Assembly: GCA_942493245.1 (NCBI GenBank)
Contig: OW818685.1
Location: forward strand, 124,001-188,000
DNA: 64,000 bases
Origin: DAOPYU01 sp942493245
GTDB taxonomy: Bacteria; Sumerlaeota; Sumerlaeia; UBA8349
Direction: 5' to 3'
Shown piece by piece: positions 17,904-26,749 of the stretch. The notes under the pieces were generated by a model. The model did not search any database and was not told the origin of the DNA. It worked only from the letters and a program-made list of their open reading frames with translations. The translations under genes were made by a program, and so were the position numbers. Positions within the stretch are counted from its first letter, which is position 1, and each line of letters starts with the position of its first letter.

Positions 17904-18064
17904 GAAGGGAAATCCCTTCGGGATTCAAGAACAACATCTTTCCCTTGAGCCTTTAAAAAGTATCCGGTAAGCAGCGAAGACTTTTGCGAGGCTCTATAGT
18001 TTGTTCTTTATTCAAGGGATGGGTCACCCCGGTCATTTCGGACGCCCGCGCCCGAATAAACAGG

Positions 18065-18361
18065 TCAATCCTTCTCAGAGGGGGCTTGCTCCAGGTGCTT
18101 TCGGGCCTGTTCGATGAGTTCGATGAGACTGAGGGTTTTATTCGGGGGGGGCGCGGCGCAGGTGCGGCCGAGCGCCGCGAAGTCTTCGGGCGCGAGGCGC
18201 TCGCGCAGACAGGCCTCGACGTCGAATCGCTCCCACCAGCAGTCGAGAATCAGGCGGCAGGGTTTTTGCTCCGGACTTTCCGCGCAACAGTAGGTAAACG
18301 GAACCTCGTGTCCAAGGCGCCGACAGCGGATTTCCAGGCGGTCTGTTTCTTCAGGCTTCAT
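18065..18361 (-). CDS. Small Cys-containing protein of unknown function
   Basis: A 98-residue cytoplasmic protein. The N-terminal half has CRRLGHEVPFTYCC and KPCRLILDCWWERFDVEACL, six Cys in total, suggesting a metal site or disulfides. I recall similar short RLGHEVPF-containing proteins in other anaerobic lineages but cannot name a function. It is alone between the repeat region and the FlgT-like gene, on the opposite strand from the latter. Confidence 0.65.
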   Translation of the reverse strand: MKPEETDRLEIRCRRLGHEVPFTYCCAESPEQKPCRLILDCWWERFDVEACLRERLAPEDFAALGRTCAAPPPNKTLSLIELIEQARKHLEQAPSEKD

Positions 18362-18604
18362 GGAATTGATTGTAGCGCGTTCTGGCCCGCGGAAGCAAGA
18401 GAGAGAATGGAGAATCGAAAAGAAGACGCGAACGCCGGGAGGGGTCTGTACGGGGTCGGGCGTGTGAAATCCGGGTTATTCCCGCCACAATTGCAATTGA
18501 CAAAGGGGATTGGGTGTGGTTCTACTGGTGCAGTGTCTTTGTGACGTGTTTCCAGACAAGGCGCAAGTCTTGTTATACAAGCCTGTAACGGAGGCTCCCG
18601 ACTG

Positions 18605-19786
18605 ATGTCCAACCGCATTACCGCCAGTGTTCTGGCCTTGTTGGCCTGCCTGTTGGCCGCAGGGTCTGTGGCTGCTTTTGAACCCCCCAAACCCATCACC
18701 CCCCGGTTGACCCTGCGTTACCAGAAGCAGGGTGAAAAAGAGGAAGTTCTGGTGCGCGAAGCCATGGTGCAGGCGGTGCGCGCCGGGGTGGGACGCATCT
18801 ACTTCGCGAACGTGATGCTTCGCGGCCTCGATATCCTGGACCCCTATATCCAGAAACAGGTCCAGACCTTCATCCCGCGCCACGAGGTTCTGGTGAGTGA
18901 AGTCCGCGGTGGCCAGCGCTATGTGGATGTCGAGATCGTGGTGGACATGGAGAAACTTTACCAGGATCTCTATGAAAAGCAGTTCCTCTATCGCCCGGCC
19001 CTGCGCCCGATCTATTACGCGGCGCTCTCCGAAACGCTTAATGGCGAGCCGGTGGCTTCGCAGTTCGGGCGCACCTATCTGATCCGCAAACTCAACGACC
19101 TGCCCGAGCGCCGGTTCCGTTTCCTGTGGACCGACGAGGTGGACGATCCGTCCGTGCCTGTAACGAAAAAGCAGGCCGTTTCGGTCGAGAATGTGCCGGC
19201 GGGAGCGGACGTGTCAGCGAAACTGCCCGAGGCCTGCCGCGAGTTGCAGCGCCACGAGGTGGAGTTCTTCCTCACCGGCGCGATCCAGACCAGCACCACC
19301 CGTTCCGTCGAGTTGTATCTGAACACGACGCCGACGCATTTTGTCGAGACGCGCGCCCGCATCCAGATGGTGCGCAGCGACACGGGGCAGGTTATCCGCT
19401 CGGTGGATATCCGCAAGGTGAGCGGGAACGTGGACTTGAACAAGGCGATGGAAGACTCGGTGGCGTCGGCGATGGATGTGGCAGCCACGCAGCTGTTCGA
19501 CAATTTTGCGGGCATGTGGGGCAAAACGGTGCAGGACAAGGCGGACGTTCGAATTCTGGTTGCCGGCGCCAACGCGGACAATCTTAACATCCTGAACGTG
19601 TTGCTCAACACCCTGACCCCCAAGGCCGAAATTTACACGCGCTCGTCTTTCGACGGCGTTGCGGTGCTGAATCTGGGATGGAATGGGCCGATGGAGAAGC
19701 TCGTCAACCTGTTGCGCGAGGCCCGTCACCCGGAATTCAAGGTCACGCAAGTGGGGACGAACGGTCTCTTGATCGAGTTGCTTTAA
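18605..19786 (+). CDS. Exported FlgT-like / outer-membrane-associated protein
   Basis: A 393-residue protein with a clean signal peptide (about residues 1-24, cleavage after SVAA). Residues 45-150 resemble the N-terminal domain of FlgT-type flagellar and LPP20-like proteins: a helix of the form EAMVQAVRAGVGR, then IQKQVQTFIPRHEVLVSE and a strand YVDVEIVVDMEKLY. The rest, to residue 393, is a mixed alpha/beta part with GAIQTSTTRSVEL. The next gene (70 bases on) is a TolC-family protein, so it may instead serve that export system. GGAGG lies 10 bases before the start. Confidence 0.6.
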   Translation: MSNRITASVLALLACLLAAGSVAAFEPPKPITPRLTLRYQKQGEKEEVLVREAMVQAVRAGVGRIYFANVMLRGLDILDPYIQKQVQTFIPRHEVLVSEVRGGQRYVDVEIVVDMEKLYQDLYEKQFLYRPALRPIYYAALSETLNGEPVASQFGRTYLIRKLNDLPERRFRFLWTDEVDDPSVPVTKKQAVSVENVPAGADVSAKLPEACRELQRHEVEFFLTGAIQTSTTRSVELYLNTTPTHFVETRARIQMVRSDTGQVIRSVDIRKVSGNVDLNKAMEDSVASAMDVAATQLFDNFAGMWGKTVQDKADVRILVAGANADNLNILNVLLNTLTPKAEIYTRSSFDGVAVLNLGWNGPMEKLVNLLREARHPEFKVTQVGTNGLLIELL

Positions 19787-19855
19787 GGATTTTCGGTGCG
19801 CTGACCGGTCGTTGGATCGCCGGTTCGTATTTTCTGCTTTGAGGAGTGTTCGGTC

Positions 19856-21724
19856 ATGTTTCCTGCTTTTTCGGTTCCGTTGTCGCGTTCGGGCGCTCGC
19901 GCTCGCGAACTCCTGCTGGTCGGGACACTGGCTCTGGCATCGGGTTGTTCGTGGATTGCCAAGTCCACGGAGATCGAGACCAAACCCAGCCCGGTGGCCG
20001 ACGAGATGCTGCTGAATATCGACGCGTACCGGGGCCAGGAGCCTGAGCGTCGCGATCTGAAATTTTCCCTCTCGGAAGATGCGTCTTTCCTCACGATCGA
20101 CAACCAGGTCTCGACCGCCGGTTTGCAGTTCAACGGCCCGATCTGCCGCATCCGCCTCTCGGACGTGATTCTCAACACCCTCAAGAACAGCCGCGACATC
20201 CGCGTGCAGGAGTACAGCCGCTCGATTACAGAGTCGGGTGTTGACGCGGCCAAGGGAATCTACGACCTGCTCCTCCAGGCCTCCGACACCTATGCCTCCA
20301 ACGATTCGCATACCAATTACCGGTCGTCCATGATTGATGACGTTCCGGGTAGATCGTCGCAGATACGCAACAACGGGTTGTCCGTGTCGCTCGAGCAGTT
20401 GCTGCCCACCGGTGGCGTGCTGCAATTGACCGCCGAAAATTCGCGCATGAGTTCACATAACCAACCCTCCACCTTCGGGCACGAGGAAGGCATGACGTTT
20501 GGCGCGTACTTCATCCAGCCGCTTCTGCGCGGCTTCGGTCCGGCAGTCACCAATGCGCCGATCAAGATCGCGATGCTGGAAGAAAAAATGGCCCGCGAAG
20601 ACTTCCGCGATTATGTCATTACGGAACTGACCACCGCCGTCCAGGACTACTGGAATCTTGTTTTCGCGATCAACAATTACGAATTGCAGAACCTTTCGCT
20701 CAAACGCGCCCAGGAACTGATGCGCGCCAACCAGGCGAAACTCGACGCCGGCACCGTCGCGCCCAACGTGGTGCTTCAGGCGCAGGCCGAAGTTTCTCAG
20801 CGCGAAGCGAACGTCATCCGGTCCCGTTCCGTGATCGCCACCGCGCAGGACACCCTGAAGCGCCGCATGAATATCACCGAGGGGACTGAGCAATGGAACT
20901 ACAACCTGGTTCCGCTCGACAGCCCTCAGTTTTCTGTGATGGATCTCAACGAAGAAGCGGTTTATCAGGAAGCCATGGAGGCACGGCCCGACTACCGCAA
21001 GATCCTCTACGGCATCGAACGGGCCGGGGTTCAGAAAATGGTGGCCAAGAACAACACGCTTCCCAACGTGAGCGCTGTGGCCGGGTACGATCTGAGTGAT
21101 GCGGACACCTCGACGCGCGACGATTTCAGCCGGGTGGAAGGCGATACGGACGGCAGTGGATACAATGTCGGGCTGCAGGCCTCCTATCGCCTGCAGAACC
21201 GTCAGGCCAAGGCCGCCTACCGCCAGAGTCAGGATGCGGAAAAACAGCAGGAAGAACTCAAACGGAGCACGGAGGATCGCATCCGCCTCGAGGTGCGCAA
21301 CGCCATCCGCAGCATCGAGACGGACTTGCGCCTGATCACCGCGGGCGACTCGTGGGTCAAGGCGGAAGACGACAAACTCAAAGCCGAACTCCAGCGCTAT
21401 GAGGTGGGCTACACGACGATCTTCGAAGTGATTCAGTTCCAGGAAGACCTGGTCAGCGCCCAGGTCCAGTACCTGCAGGCCGTGATCAACTTCAATAAAT
21501 CGCTCATCGAGTTGCAGCGTGTCAAGGCGTCGTTCCTCAACGATTACCGGGTCGAGTTCCTCGAAAAGCAGGCGGGGCAGAAGGAGCAGATCCCACCGCA
21601 GGCGGCCAAGCCCGCTGCCGTGGCGGCTCCCGCGACCGTTCCCGCCGCGCCAGTCGCTCCCGCGATGCCGGTACTCCCGACCGAGCCGACGTTGGCCCCT
21701 CCGGCCAGCCCGGAGACGAAGTGA
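19856..21724 (+). CDS. TolC-family outer-membrane efflux lipoprotein
   Basis: A 622-residue protein. The signal peptide ends in the lipobox LASGC (Cys31). Two outer-membrane-efflux repeats follow: VILNTLKNSRDIRVQEYS near residue 105 for the first, and a long helical region with NLSLKRAQELMRANQAKLDAG and KAELQRYEVGYTTIFEV, the typical TolC LxRYxxG pattern. The last 50 residues are an Ala/Pro-rich tail unusual for TolC. It forms a trimeric channel for type I secretion or efflux. No MFP or RND partner is adjacent. GAGGAG lies 9 bases upstream. Confidence 0.9.
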   Translation: MFPAFSVPLSRSGARARELLLVGTLALASGCSWIAKSTEIETKPSPVADEMLLNIDAYRGQEPERRDLKFSLSEDASFLTIDNQVSTAGLQFNGPICRIRLSDVILNTLKNSRDIRVQEYSRSITESGVDAAKGIYDLLLQASDTYASNDSHTNYRSSMIDDVPGRSSQIRNNGLSVSLEQLLPTGGVLQLTAENSRMSSHNQPSTFGHEEGMTFGAYFIQPLLRGFGPAVTNAPIKIAMLEEKMAREDFRDYVITELTTAVQDYWNLVFAINNYELQNLSLKRAQELMRANQAKLDAGTVAPNVVLQAQAEVSQREANVIRSRSVIATAQDTLKRRMNITEGTEQWNYNLVPLDSPQFSVMDLNEEAVYQEAMEARPDYRKILYGIERAGVQKMVAKNNTLPNVSAVAGYDLSDADTSTRDDFSRVEGDTDGSGYNVGLQASYRLQNRQAKAAYRQSQDAEKQQEELKRSTEDRIRLEVRNAIRSIETDLRLITAGDSWVKAEDDKLKAELQRYEVGYTTIFEVIQFQEDLVSAQVQYLQAVINFNKSLIELQRVKASFLNDYRVEFLEKQAGQKEQIPPQAAKPAAVAAPATVPAAPVAPAMPVLPTEPTLAPPASPETK

Positions 21725-21770
21725 CAACGACATAGTTTCCCCGGCGAGGGCTGCCGGTTTTCAAAGACGA

Positions 21771-21807
21771 ACCCCCTGCGGAGCAAAGCGCTCCGCAGGG
21801 GGTTTTT
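21771..21807 (+). terminator. Intrinsic terminator after the TolC-family gene
   Basis: ACCCCCTGCGGAGC pairs with GCTCCGCAGGGGGT around a short AAAGC-containing loop, followed by TTTTT. It is a strong rho-independent terminator 47 bases after the stop codon. Confidence 0.9.
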
Positions 21808-22050
21808 GTGTGCCAAAAGAGCCGGGGCGATTCCCCCGCACGGCTTTTTCCCGATGTCTTCAAGGATTCTCCGCAGAGGGAATCGAATCGAAATTCCTTT
21901 CGATTCCCGGCGAAAAATCTGCGCTATCCGTGGATACGTTCAGTTGACCTTGAACACAGACAGCAACCTCCGCGTCGAGGGATTCTAAGTCGACAATACC
22001 TCCGTTACCGGTCCGAAGGTATCCGACCGGGATTCCGCTCAGGCCATCTC
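21808..22050. other. Intergenic region without supported gene
   Basis: Between the terminator of the TolC-family gene and the end of the small Lys-rich gene. Open frames here are short and lack ribosome sites. Nothing recognised. Confidence 0.4.
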
Positions 22051-22170
22051 TCACTCGCCCAAGATGTTTTTCTTCTTCTCATGTTTCTGTTTTCGCTTCT
22101 CCTTGGGAGTGAGGAGCGACTTTTTCTGCGTTTCTCTTTTGCCTTTGTCTTTCTTGCCTGTGTCACCCAT
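22051..22170 (-). CDS. 39-residue Lys-rich small protein
   Basis: A minus-strand frame of 39 codons plus TGA, starting MGDTGKKDKGKRETQKK, then a SLLTPKEKRKQKHEKKK segment. It has a textbook AAGGAG 8 bases before the ATG. About 40% of residues are Lys/Arg. I recall similar very short proteins of the form KKDKGKKE...LTPKEKRKLKKEKK in several unrelated bacteria, function unknown; the charge suggests nucleic-acid or ribosome binding (inference). It stands alone just upstream of, and divergent from, the phage head cassette. Confidence 0.75.
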   Translation of the reverse strand: MGDTGKKDKGKRETQKKSLLTPKEKRKQKHEKKKNILGE

Positions 22171-22557
22171 GTTCGTTTCTCCTTATGTGAAGATGCTATG
22201 GAGACGGCTCAGCGGTCTCGTTCCTGATCGAATTGACTTCATACTACGCTTCTTTCAACCCCACGTCAACACTCTCTTTGCCCCAGTGGAGGACGTTTCT
22301 GGCGTTTGGATTTCACTCGGCATCGGTTTCATCTTCCCGCCGTTGTGCCCATTCGGCCCGATAGGGGCTTGCAGGGGAATGGTCGCCCAAGGCGGAATCC
22401 GTAGAATAGCGTTCCGTTACGGCGCCGTTGGCCGCCAGTTGGTCCGGTCCGGCGAGCGCTCTTCCCCGGAGCCACGAATAATCGGGGAGACTCCCCGCTC
22501 CCCGGAATCCTCAACGGAGCGCTCCCCAATCCTTCCGATCAAAGGAGTACCCCCTCC
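22171..22557. other. Divergent gap before the phage head cassette
   Basis: About 390 bases. It should hold promoters for both the small Lys-rich gene and the portal gene. It contains a short GGGGAG-ACT-CCCC palindrome near 22490. I looked for remains of a terminase gene here in three frames and saw none. Confidence 0.4.
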
Positions 22558-24015
22558 ATGACAATCCTTTCAGACCTCGCCCGGCGCCCGCAGCCGATCT
22601 TGCGCGAAGTGGCCGGATCGAACACCGGCGGCGCTTGGGCGTCCTACCTCGGCGCGCCTCTCTGGCCCGCCTGCCTGCCAGCGGCAGACGGATTTTCGAG
22701 CGCGGGCGCCGCCGGGTTGTTCGATCTGTACGATGAAATGGAATCCAAGGACGGCCATCTTTTCTCCGTCTTGCAGACACGCAAGAACGGTGTGCTGAGC
22801 AGTCCGCGCAAGGTCGAACCCGCCTCGGTGGCGCGGCGCGATCTCCAGATTGCCCAGTTCGTCGAGAAAGCCCTGAACCGCATCCCGCGCTTCGGCGCTG
22901 CCCTGCTCAACCTGCTCGACGCGCTCGGGAAAGGACTGAGCGTTCAGGAAATCGTGTGGGAGATGCGCGAGGGGCAGGTCTGGGTGCGCGAGTTGAAGAG
23001 CCGCGCACCGGGTCGGTTCTGTTTCGCGCCCGACGGGGCGTTGCGCCTTTCCCCCTGGGACTCCGCTCCTGGCGGGGAGGTATCCGAAAGTCAATCGTTG
23101 CCCGAGCGCAAGTTCCTCCGTTTCACGTTCGGCGGCCTCTACGACAACCCTTATGGCCGGGGGCTGTGCGGGCGCGCGTACTGGTATTACTGGTTTAAGA
23201 AAAACAACACGAAGTTCTGGGTGGTCTATAACGAGAAATTCGGATCGCCCACCGTGGTGGGAAAATACCGTCCCGGCGCATCGGAAGAGGAGCGCCGCCG
23301 CCTCTTCGAAGTGGTCGAGAGCCTCCAGAACGACACCGGCGTCACGGTGCCCGAGTCCATCACGCTCGAACTGCTCGAAGCGCGCCGATCGGGCAACGCG
23401 TCCACCTACCGCGAACTGGCCGACTGGTGCAACGACGAAATCTCGCGCTTGGTACTCGGCGCCACGCTCACGTCCAGCGAGGGCCGCCGTTCGGGCAGTC
23501 AGGCGCTGGGAGAGGTCCACGAACGCGTGCGCGGCGAGTACGTGGAAGCCGACGCGCGTGAACTCGAAGACGCTGTCAACGCGCAGCTGGTGCGTTGGCT
23601 TGTGGATTTCAACTTCGGCCCCAACGTCGAGGTGCCCCACTGGACGCTCGACACGACGCGGAACGATTTCTTCGAGTCCGAGATCGCGCTGGACCGAGGC
23701 CTGTTGAACTGCGGCGTCCCCCTGCCGGTTCAGTATTTCTACGACAAGTACAAACGCCCCGCCCCTGCGCCGGGCGAGGAGGCGCTGCGTTACGACGATC
23801 AGAATATGTTCCAGTACCACCTGCAACACGGCCTCCTCACCGTCAACGAGGCGCGTGCCCGCATGGGCATGCCCCCCGTGCCGTGGGGCGATGTGCGTGT
23901 CAACGCGTCTCCCAACACCCACCGCCCCCTCGAATCGGTCGCGGTGAAAGATACGGTCTCCCGGGAAGATCGCCTGAACGAAAGCGAAAAGGAAAGCGAG
24001 GTCTCCGAGGAATAA
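22558..24015 (+). CDS. Mu-like phage portal protein (DUF935)
   Basis: A 485-residue protein of the Mu gp29-like portal family. Matching features are LYDEMESKDGHLFSVLQTRK near residue 60, GKGLSVQEIVWEM, a central YWYYWFKKNN and EKFGSPTVVGKY, and SGSQALGEVHERV followed by an N-terminal-arm-like acidic helix. Portal proteins form the dodecameric ring through which DNA enters the capsid. An AAAGGAG site lies upstream. It is the first of four head genes. No terminase precedes it and no Mu gpF-like gene follows. Base composition matches the host. Confidence 0.88.
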   Translation: MTILSDLARRPQPILREVAGSNTGGAWASYLGAPLWPACLPAADGFSSAGAAGLFDLYDEMESKDGHLFSVLQTRKNGVLSSPRKVEPASVARRDLQIAQFVEKALNRIPRFGAALLNLLDALGKGLSVQEIVWEMREGQVWVRELKSRAPGRFCFAPDGALRLSPWDSAPGGEVSESQSLPERKFLRFTFGGLYDNPYGRGLCGRAYWYYWFKKNNTKFWVVYNEKFGSPTVVGKYRPGASEEERRRLFEVVESLQNDTGVTVPESITLELLEARRSGNASTYRELADWCNDEISRLVLGATLTSSEGRRSGSQALGEVHERVRGEYVEADARELEDAVNAQLVRWLVDFNFGPNVEVPHWTLDTTRNDFFESEIALDRGLLNCGVPLPVQYFYDKYKRPAPAPGEEALRYDDQNMFQYHLQHGLLTVNEARARMGMPPVPWGDVRVNASPNTHRPLESVAVKDTVSREDRLNESEKESEVSEE

Positions 24016-24142
24016 CCCACCCCCGGAAATGCTCCCTCAACCCCGGCCCCATCACCCGATCACCCTGGTTGCCCCGATCGGTCCTATCGGTCTTATCTGT
24101 CCTATTCCCCAAATCTCCCAAAAAAAGAAAGGAGTCACCCCC

Positions 24143-25135
24143 ATGGATTACGAAATGGAAATCGAGGTGTTTCGCGCGGGCGATTATGGCGCGCGCGGTG
24201 CCTGGTCCGAGGCCGATCTCGACCGGATCGTCGCGGACTACTCCCCTCAGGTTCACGAAGCGCCCGTCACGCTCGATCACTCCCAGAACGGCCCCGCCCT
24301 CGGGTGGGTGCGCGCCCTGCGCCGGGTGGGTCAGGCCCTGGTGGCCCGGCTCGGCGGGTTGGACGCCGAGTTTTTGAAGCGGCTCAAAGACGGCGCGTTC
24401 AAGAAGCGGAGTGTGGAACTCTACCGTCAGGCGCCCGGCACCGGACGCCCCTACCTGCGCGCTCTCACGTTCCTCGGCGCGGCGGCTCCGGCGGTCAAGG
24501 GACTCGCGGACCCCGTTTTTTCCGAAAACGAGCCGATGGAACCCATCGAGTTCCGGGGAGACGAACGGAGTGTCCCCCTCGCTTCTCAGAAATCCGGAGA
24601 CATTGCGTTCGCGTTGGAGGAACCCGTGAAGACTTTCGAGGAAACTCCGTCAACTCTGAATGAAAACCCTCTGAAAGCCGAGGCCGCCGGACCCGGAACC
24701 TCCCCGTCCCTTCCCGTTCGGGAGATCCCGGAATCGGTCCATGCGTTCTGTGACCGCCTCCGCCGCGAGGGCCGCCTCCTGCCCGGATGGGAAGCGCAGG
24801 GGCTTCGAGTCTTCCTCGCCGCTCTGGACGCCACGGAACCTCTTGCCTTCACCGAAGAAACCGCCGGGGCCGAATCCGTCCCCAGAACCTGCCGCGCCTG
24901 GTTTCAGGAATTTCTGGAGGCCCTGGCGCCCCTCGTTCCCCTGGGTGAGGCGGTCCCGACTCCGTCGGCGGAGTCAGACCTTCCTGCCGGTTGGAGCAAC
25001 TTTGCCGACCCCGGCCCATCTGCCGCGTGCTTCGACCCCACCTCTGTCTCCCTCCACCAGCGGGTCTGCCGCTTTCGCCACACCCACCCGCACCTCTCGT
25101 ACTCCGAGGCGCTGTGCGTTGTGGCCGCCTTTTGA
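24143..25135 (+). CDS. Phage head maturation protease / scaffold-like protein
   Basis: A 330-residue protein. The N-terminal 130 residues match the pattern of proteins found beside DUF935 portals in other prophages: WSEADLDRIVADYSP, EAPVTLDHSQNGPALGWV, FKKRSVELY and LRALTFLGAAAPAVKGL. Those are usually annotated as phage protease or scaffold. The C-terminal 200 residues are Pro/Glu-rich and low complexity, as in scaffolds. The start at 24143 has AAAGGAG nearby; an upstream extension is rejected as Pro-rich leader. I cannot point to catalytic residues with confidence. Confidence 0.7.
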   Translation: MDYEMEIEVFRAGDYGARGAWSEADLDRIVADYSPQVHEAPVTLDHSQNGPALGWVRALRRVGQALVARLGGLDAEFLKRLKDGAFKKRSVELYRQAPGTGRPYLRALTFLGAAAPAVKGLADPVFSENEPMEPIEFRGDERSVPLASQKSGDIAFALEEPVKTFEETPSTLNENPLKAEAAGPGTSPSLPVREIPESVHAFCDRLRREGRLLPGWEAQGLRVFLAALDATEPLAFTEETAGAESVPRTCRAWFQEFLEALAPLVPLGEAVPTPSAESDLPAGWSNFADPGPSAACFDPTSVSLHQRVCRFRHTHPHLSYSEALCVVAAF

Positions 25136-25240
25136 GTGATGCCCCCCACTCACTCCTGATTCCCCATACCAAAATCCGATATCCCCCGTCCCTGGGACGG
25201 TTCCCCCCACTTTCCCCCCTCCAGAAAAGGAGAACAGCAA

Positions 25241-25639
25241 ATGGCCCACTACATTCTCGACAAAGCCTACAAGGCGACCGATGCCGCGGGAGTCGAGGCC
25301 TACGCCGTCGTGGTCCACGGCGTCAACGCCGGCGAATGCCGCCTGCCCGCAGCCGCCAACGACGCCAAAATCCTCGGTGTCACCGTCCACGCTCAGACGC
25401 TTCAGAACCACAGCGTTTCAGTCCGGAAGGCCGGTATCGCCCGCGTCGTCGCGGCAGGCGCTATCGCGCTCGGAGCGCCCGTCAACATCGCCGGAGCCAC
25501 GGGCCGTGTTCAAACGGTCGGTCCCCATGCCAGCGGGAAGGCCAACTGTCTCGGTTTCGCCGAAACAGCCGCCACCGCCGCGGGCGACATCATCGAAGTC
25601 TTCATCTGTCTCCACGAACGCGCCGTCGCCACCTCGTAA
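25241..25639 (+). CDS. Phage capsid decoration protein (DUF2190-like)
   Basis: A 132-residue beta-rich protein of DUF2190 type: KILGVTVHAQTLQ near residue 47, VSVRKAGIARVVAAGAIALG, then a GRVQTVGP strand and ATAAGDIIEVFIC. Such proteins trimerise on the capsid exterior and stabilise it. AAAAGGAG lies 10 bases upstream. It lies between the protease-like and major capsid genes, as in many phages. Confidence 0.8.
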   Translation: MAHYILDKAYKATDAAGVEAYAVVVHGVNAGECRLPAAANDAKILGVTVHAQTLQNHSVSVRKAGIARVVAAGAIALGAPVNIAGATGRVQTVGPHASGKANCLGFAETAATAAGDIIEVFICLHERAVATS

Positions 25640-25707
25640 AGTAACCGAAAAACCGAGACCATCTCTTCGATCCGCTTTCACTCCCTCTCGAGAAAGGAAC
25701 TCCATTC

Positions 25708-26646
25708 ATGCCTGAAATCTCCCAGGTTCACGCCAGTATGGCGTTGACCAACATCAGCGTCGCGTACAAAAATCCGGCTTTCATCGCCGATACCCTTGCG
25801 CCGCCAGTCCCCGTCCGCAAGCAGCAGGACAAGTACTTCATCGTGGACTCCGACCGAGAGTCGTTTCGTTCCACCCCCGACCACCGCGCGCCTGGCGCAG
25901 CCGCCAACGAGGTGGACTTCGCCCTCTCGACCGACTCCTACTATTGCAACGACCACGCCCTGACCTCGATCGTGCCCGACGAAGAGCGCGCCAATGCCGA
26001 CCCGGCCATCCAACCGGACATTGACCGAGTCGAATTCCTGAGTGAAAAGATCGGCCTGAATAAAGAGATTGAACTCGCCGGTCTCATTCAAAACACCGCC
26101 ACCCTGCCGGGACGGACCCTTTCGGGCGTCCAGATGTGGAGCGACACCAACAGCGCCCCGATCAGCGATATCGAAGCCGCCCGCGCCGACATCATCGAGG
26201 CGTGTCAGTCTGTCCCCAATACCCTGGTGCTTCCCTACGACGTCTTTGTCAAACTCCGCACCCACCCCGCCATCCTGTCCAACCTCCAGTACACCCACAG
26301 CGGCGTCCCCACGACGGACATCCTGGCCCAGATTTTCGACGTCGAGCGCGTTCTGGTTCCACGCGCGGTCCAGAACACCGCCCGGCCCGGCCAGAGCGCC
26401 TCGATGGCTTACGTCTGGGGCAAGCACGCTTTCCTGGCCTACATCCCGCCCCGCGCCGGACTCAAGACCCTCGCCTTCGCCCTCACGTTCTCCTGGAACA
26501 ATGCCCCCGGCTCGATCCACGGACGCAGTGTCGAGACCTGGCGCGACGACACCCGAAAAGGCGCCATGATCCGCGTCCAGCGCTACTACGACCAGAAGAT
26601 CGTCTGCAAAGACGCCATCTACGTCTGGAAAAACGCCGTGGCCTGA
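25708..26646 (+). CDS. Phage major capsid protein
   Basis: A 312-residue protein resembling the E/T-type major capsid proteins found downstream of DUF2190 genes: N-terminal NISVAYKNPAFIADTLAPPV and VRKQQDKYFIVDSDR, a middle LVLPYDVFVKLRTHP, and a C-terminal AYVWGKHAFLAYIPP with RYYDQKIVCKDAIYVWKN. The order portal, protease, decoration, capsid supports it. It is full length with a GAAAGGAA ribosome site, and ends before a strong hairpin. Confidence 0.85.
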   Translation: MPEISQVHASMALTNISVAYKNPAFIADTLAPPVPVRKQQDKYFIVDSDRESFRSTPDHRAPGAAANEVDFALSTDSYYCNDHALTSIVPDEERANADPAIQPDIDRVEFLSEKIGLNKEIELAGLIQNTATLPGRTLSGVQMWSDTNSAPISDIEAARADIIEACQSVPNTLVLPYDVFVKLRTHPAILSNLQYTHSGVPTTDILAQIFDVERVLVPRAVQNTARPGQSASMAYVWGKHAFLAYIPPRAGLKTLAFALTFSWNNAPGSIHGRSVETWRDDTRKGAMIRVQRYYDQKIVCKDAIYVWKNAVA

Positions 26647-26687
26647 GGCGCAAACGAGATGGTGACAGGCAACACTCCCAACAAAAA

Positions 26688-26716
26688 GCAGGGGCGGGTT
26701 TCAGACCCGCCCCTGC
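26688..26716. terminator. Bidirectional terminator between capsid gene and GH16 gene
   Basis: A 12-bp perfect stem (GCAGGGGCGGGT pairing with ACCCGCCCCTGC) with a five-base loop lies between convergent genes. It is flanked by A5 on the left (T5 on the minus strand). It closes both the head cassette and the GH16 gene. Confidence 0.8.
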
Positions 26717-26749
26717 CGGCATTTCCTCTGCAAATCCGTCCCTGTCCCG

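Larger units (their letters stand above)
17342..18064. other. Repeat-rich intergenic region
   Basis: About 720 bases with no supported gene. The segment 17715-17935 is a string of short hairpins: GGCCCC-GAA-GGGGCC, GCACC-CTGAA-GGGTGC-like, ATCCC-TTC-GGGAT, and two related 32-base hairpins described separately. AT content is higher in the rest. Confidence 0.6.

Noticed and set aside
17715..17935. String of short repeats considered as a CRISPR array
   Set aside because: Units differ in sequence, are hairpins of different kinds, and lack constant repeats with equal spacers. No cas gene in the window.
22171..22557. Search for terminase remains upstream of the portal gene
   Set aside because: No Walker or nuclease motif found in any frame.
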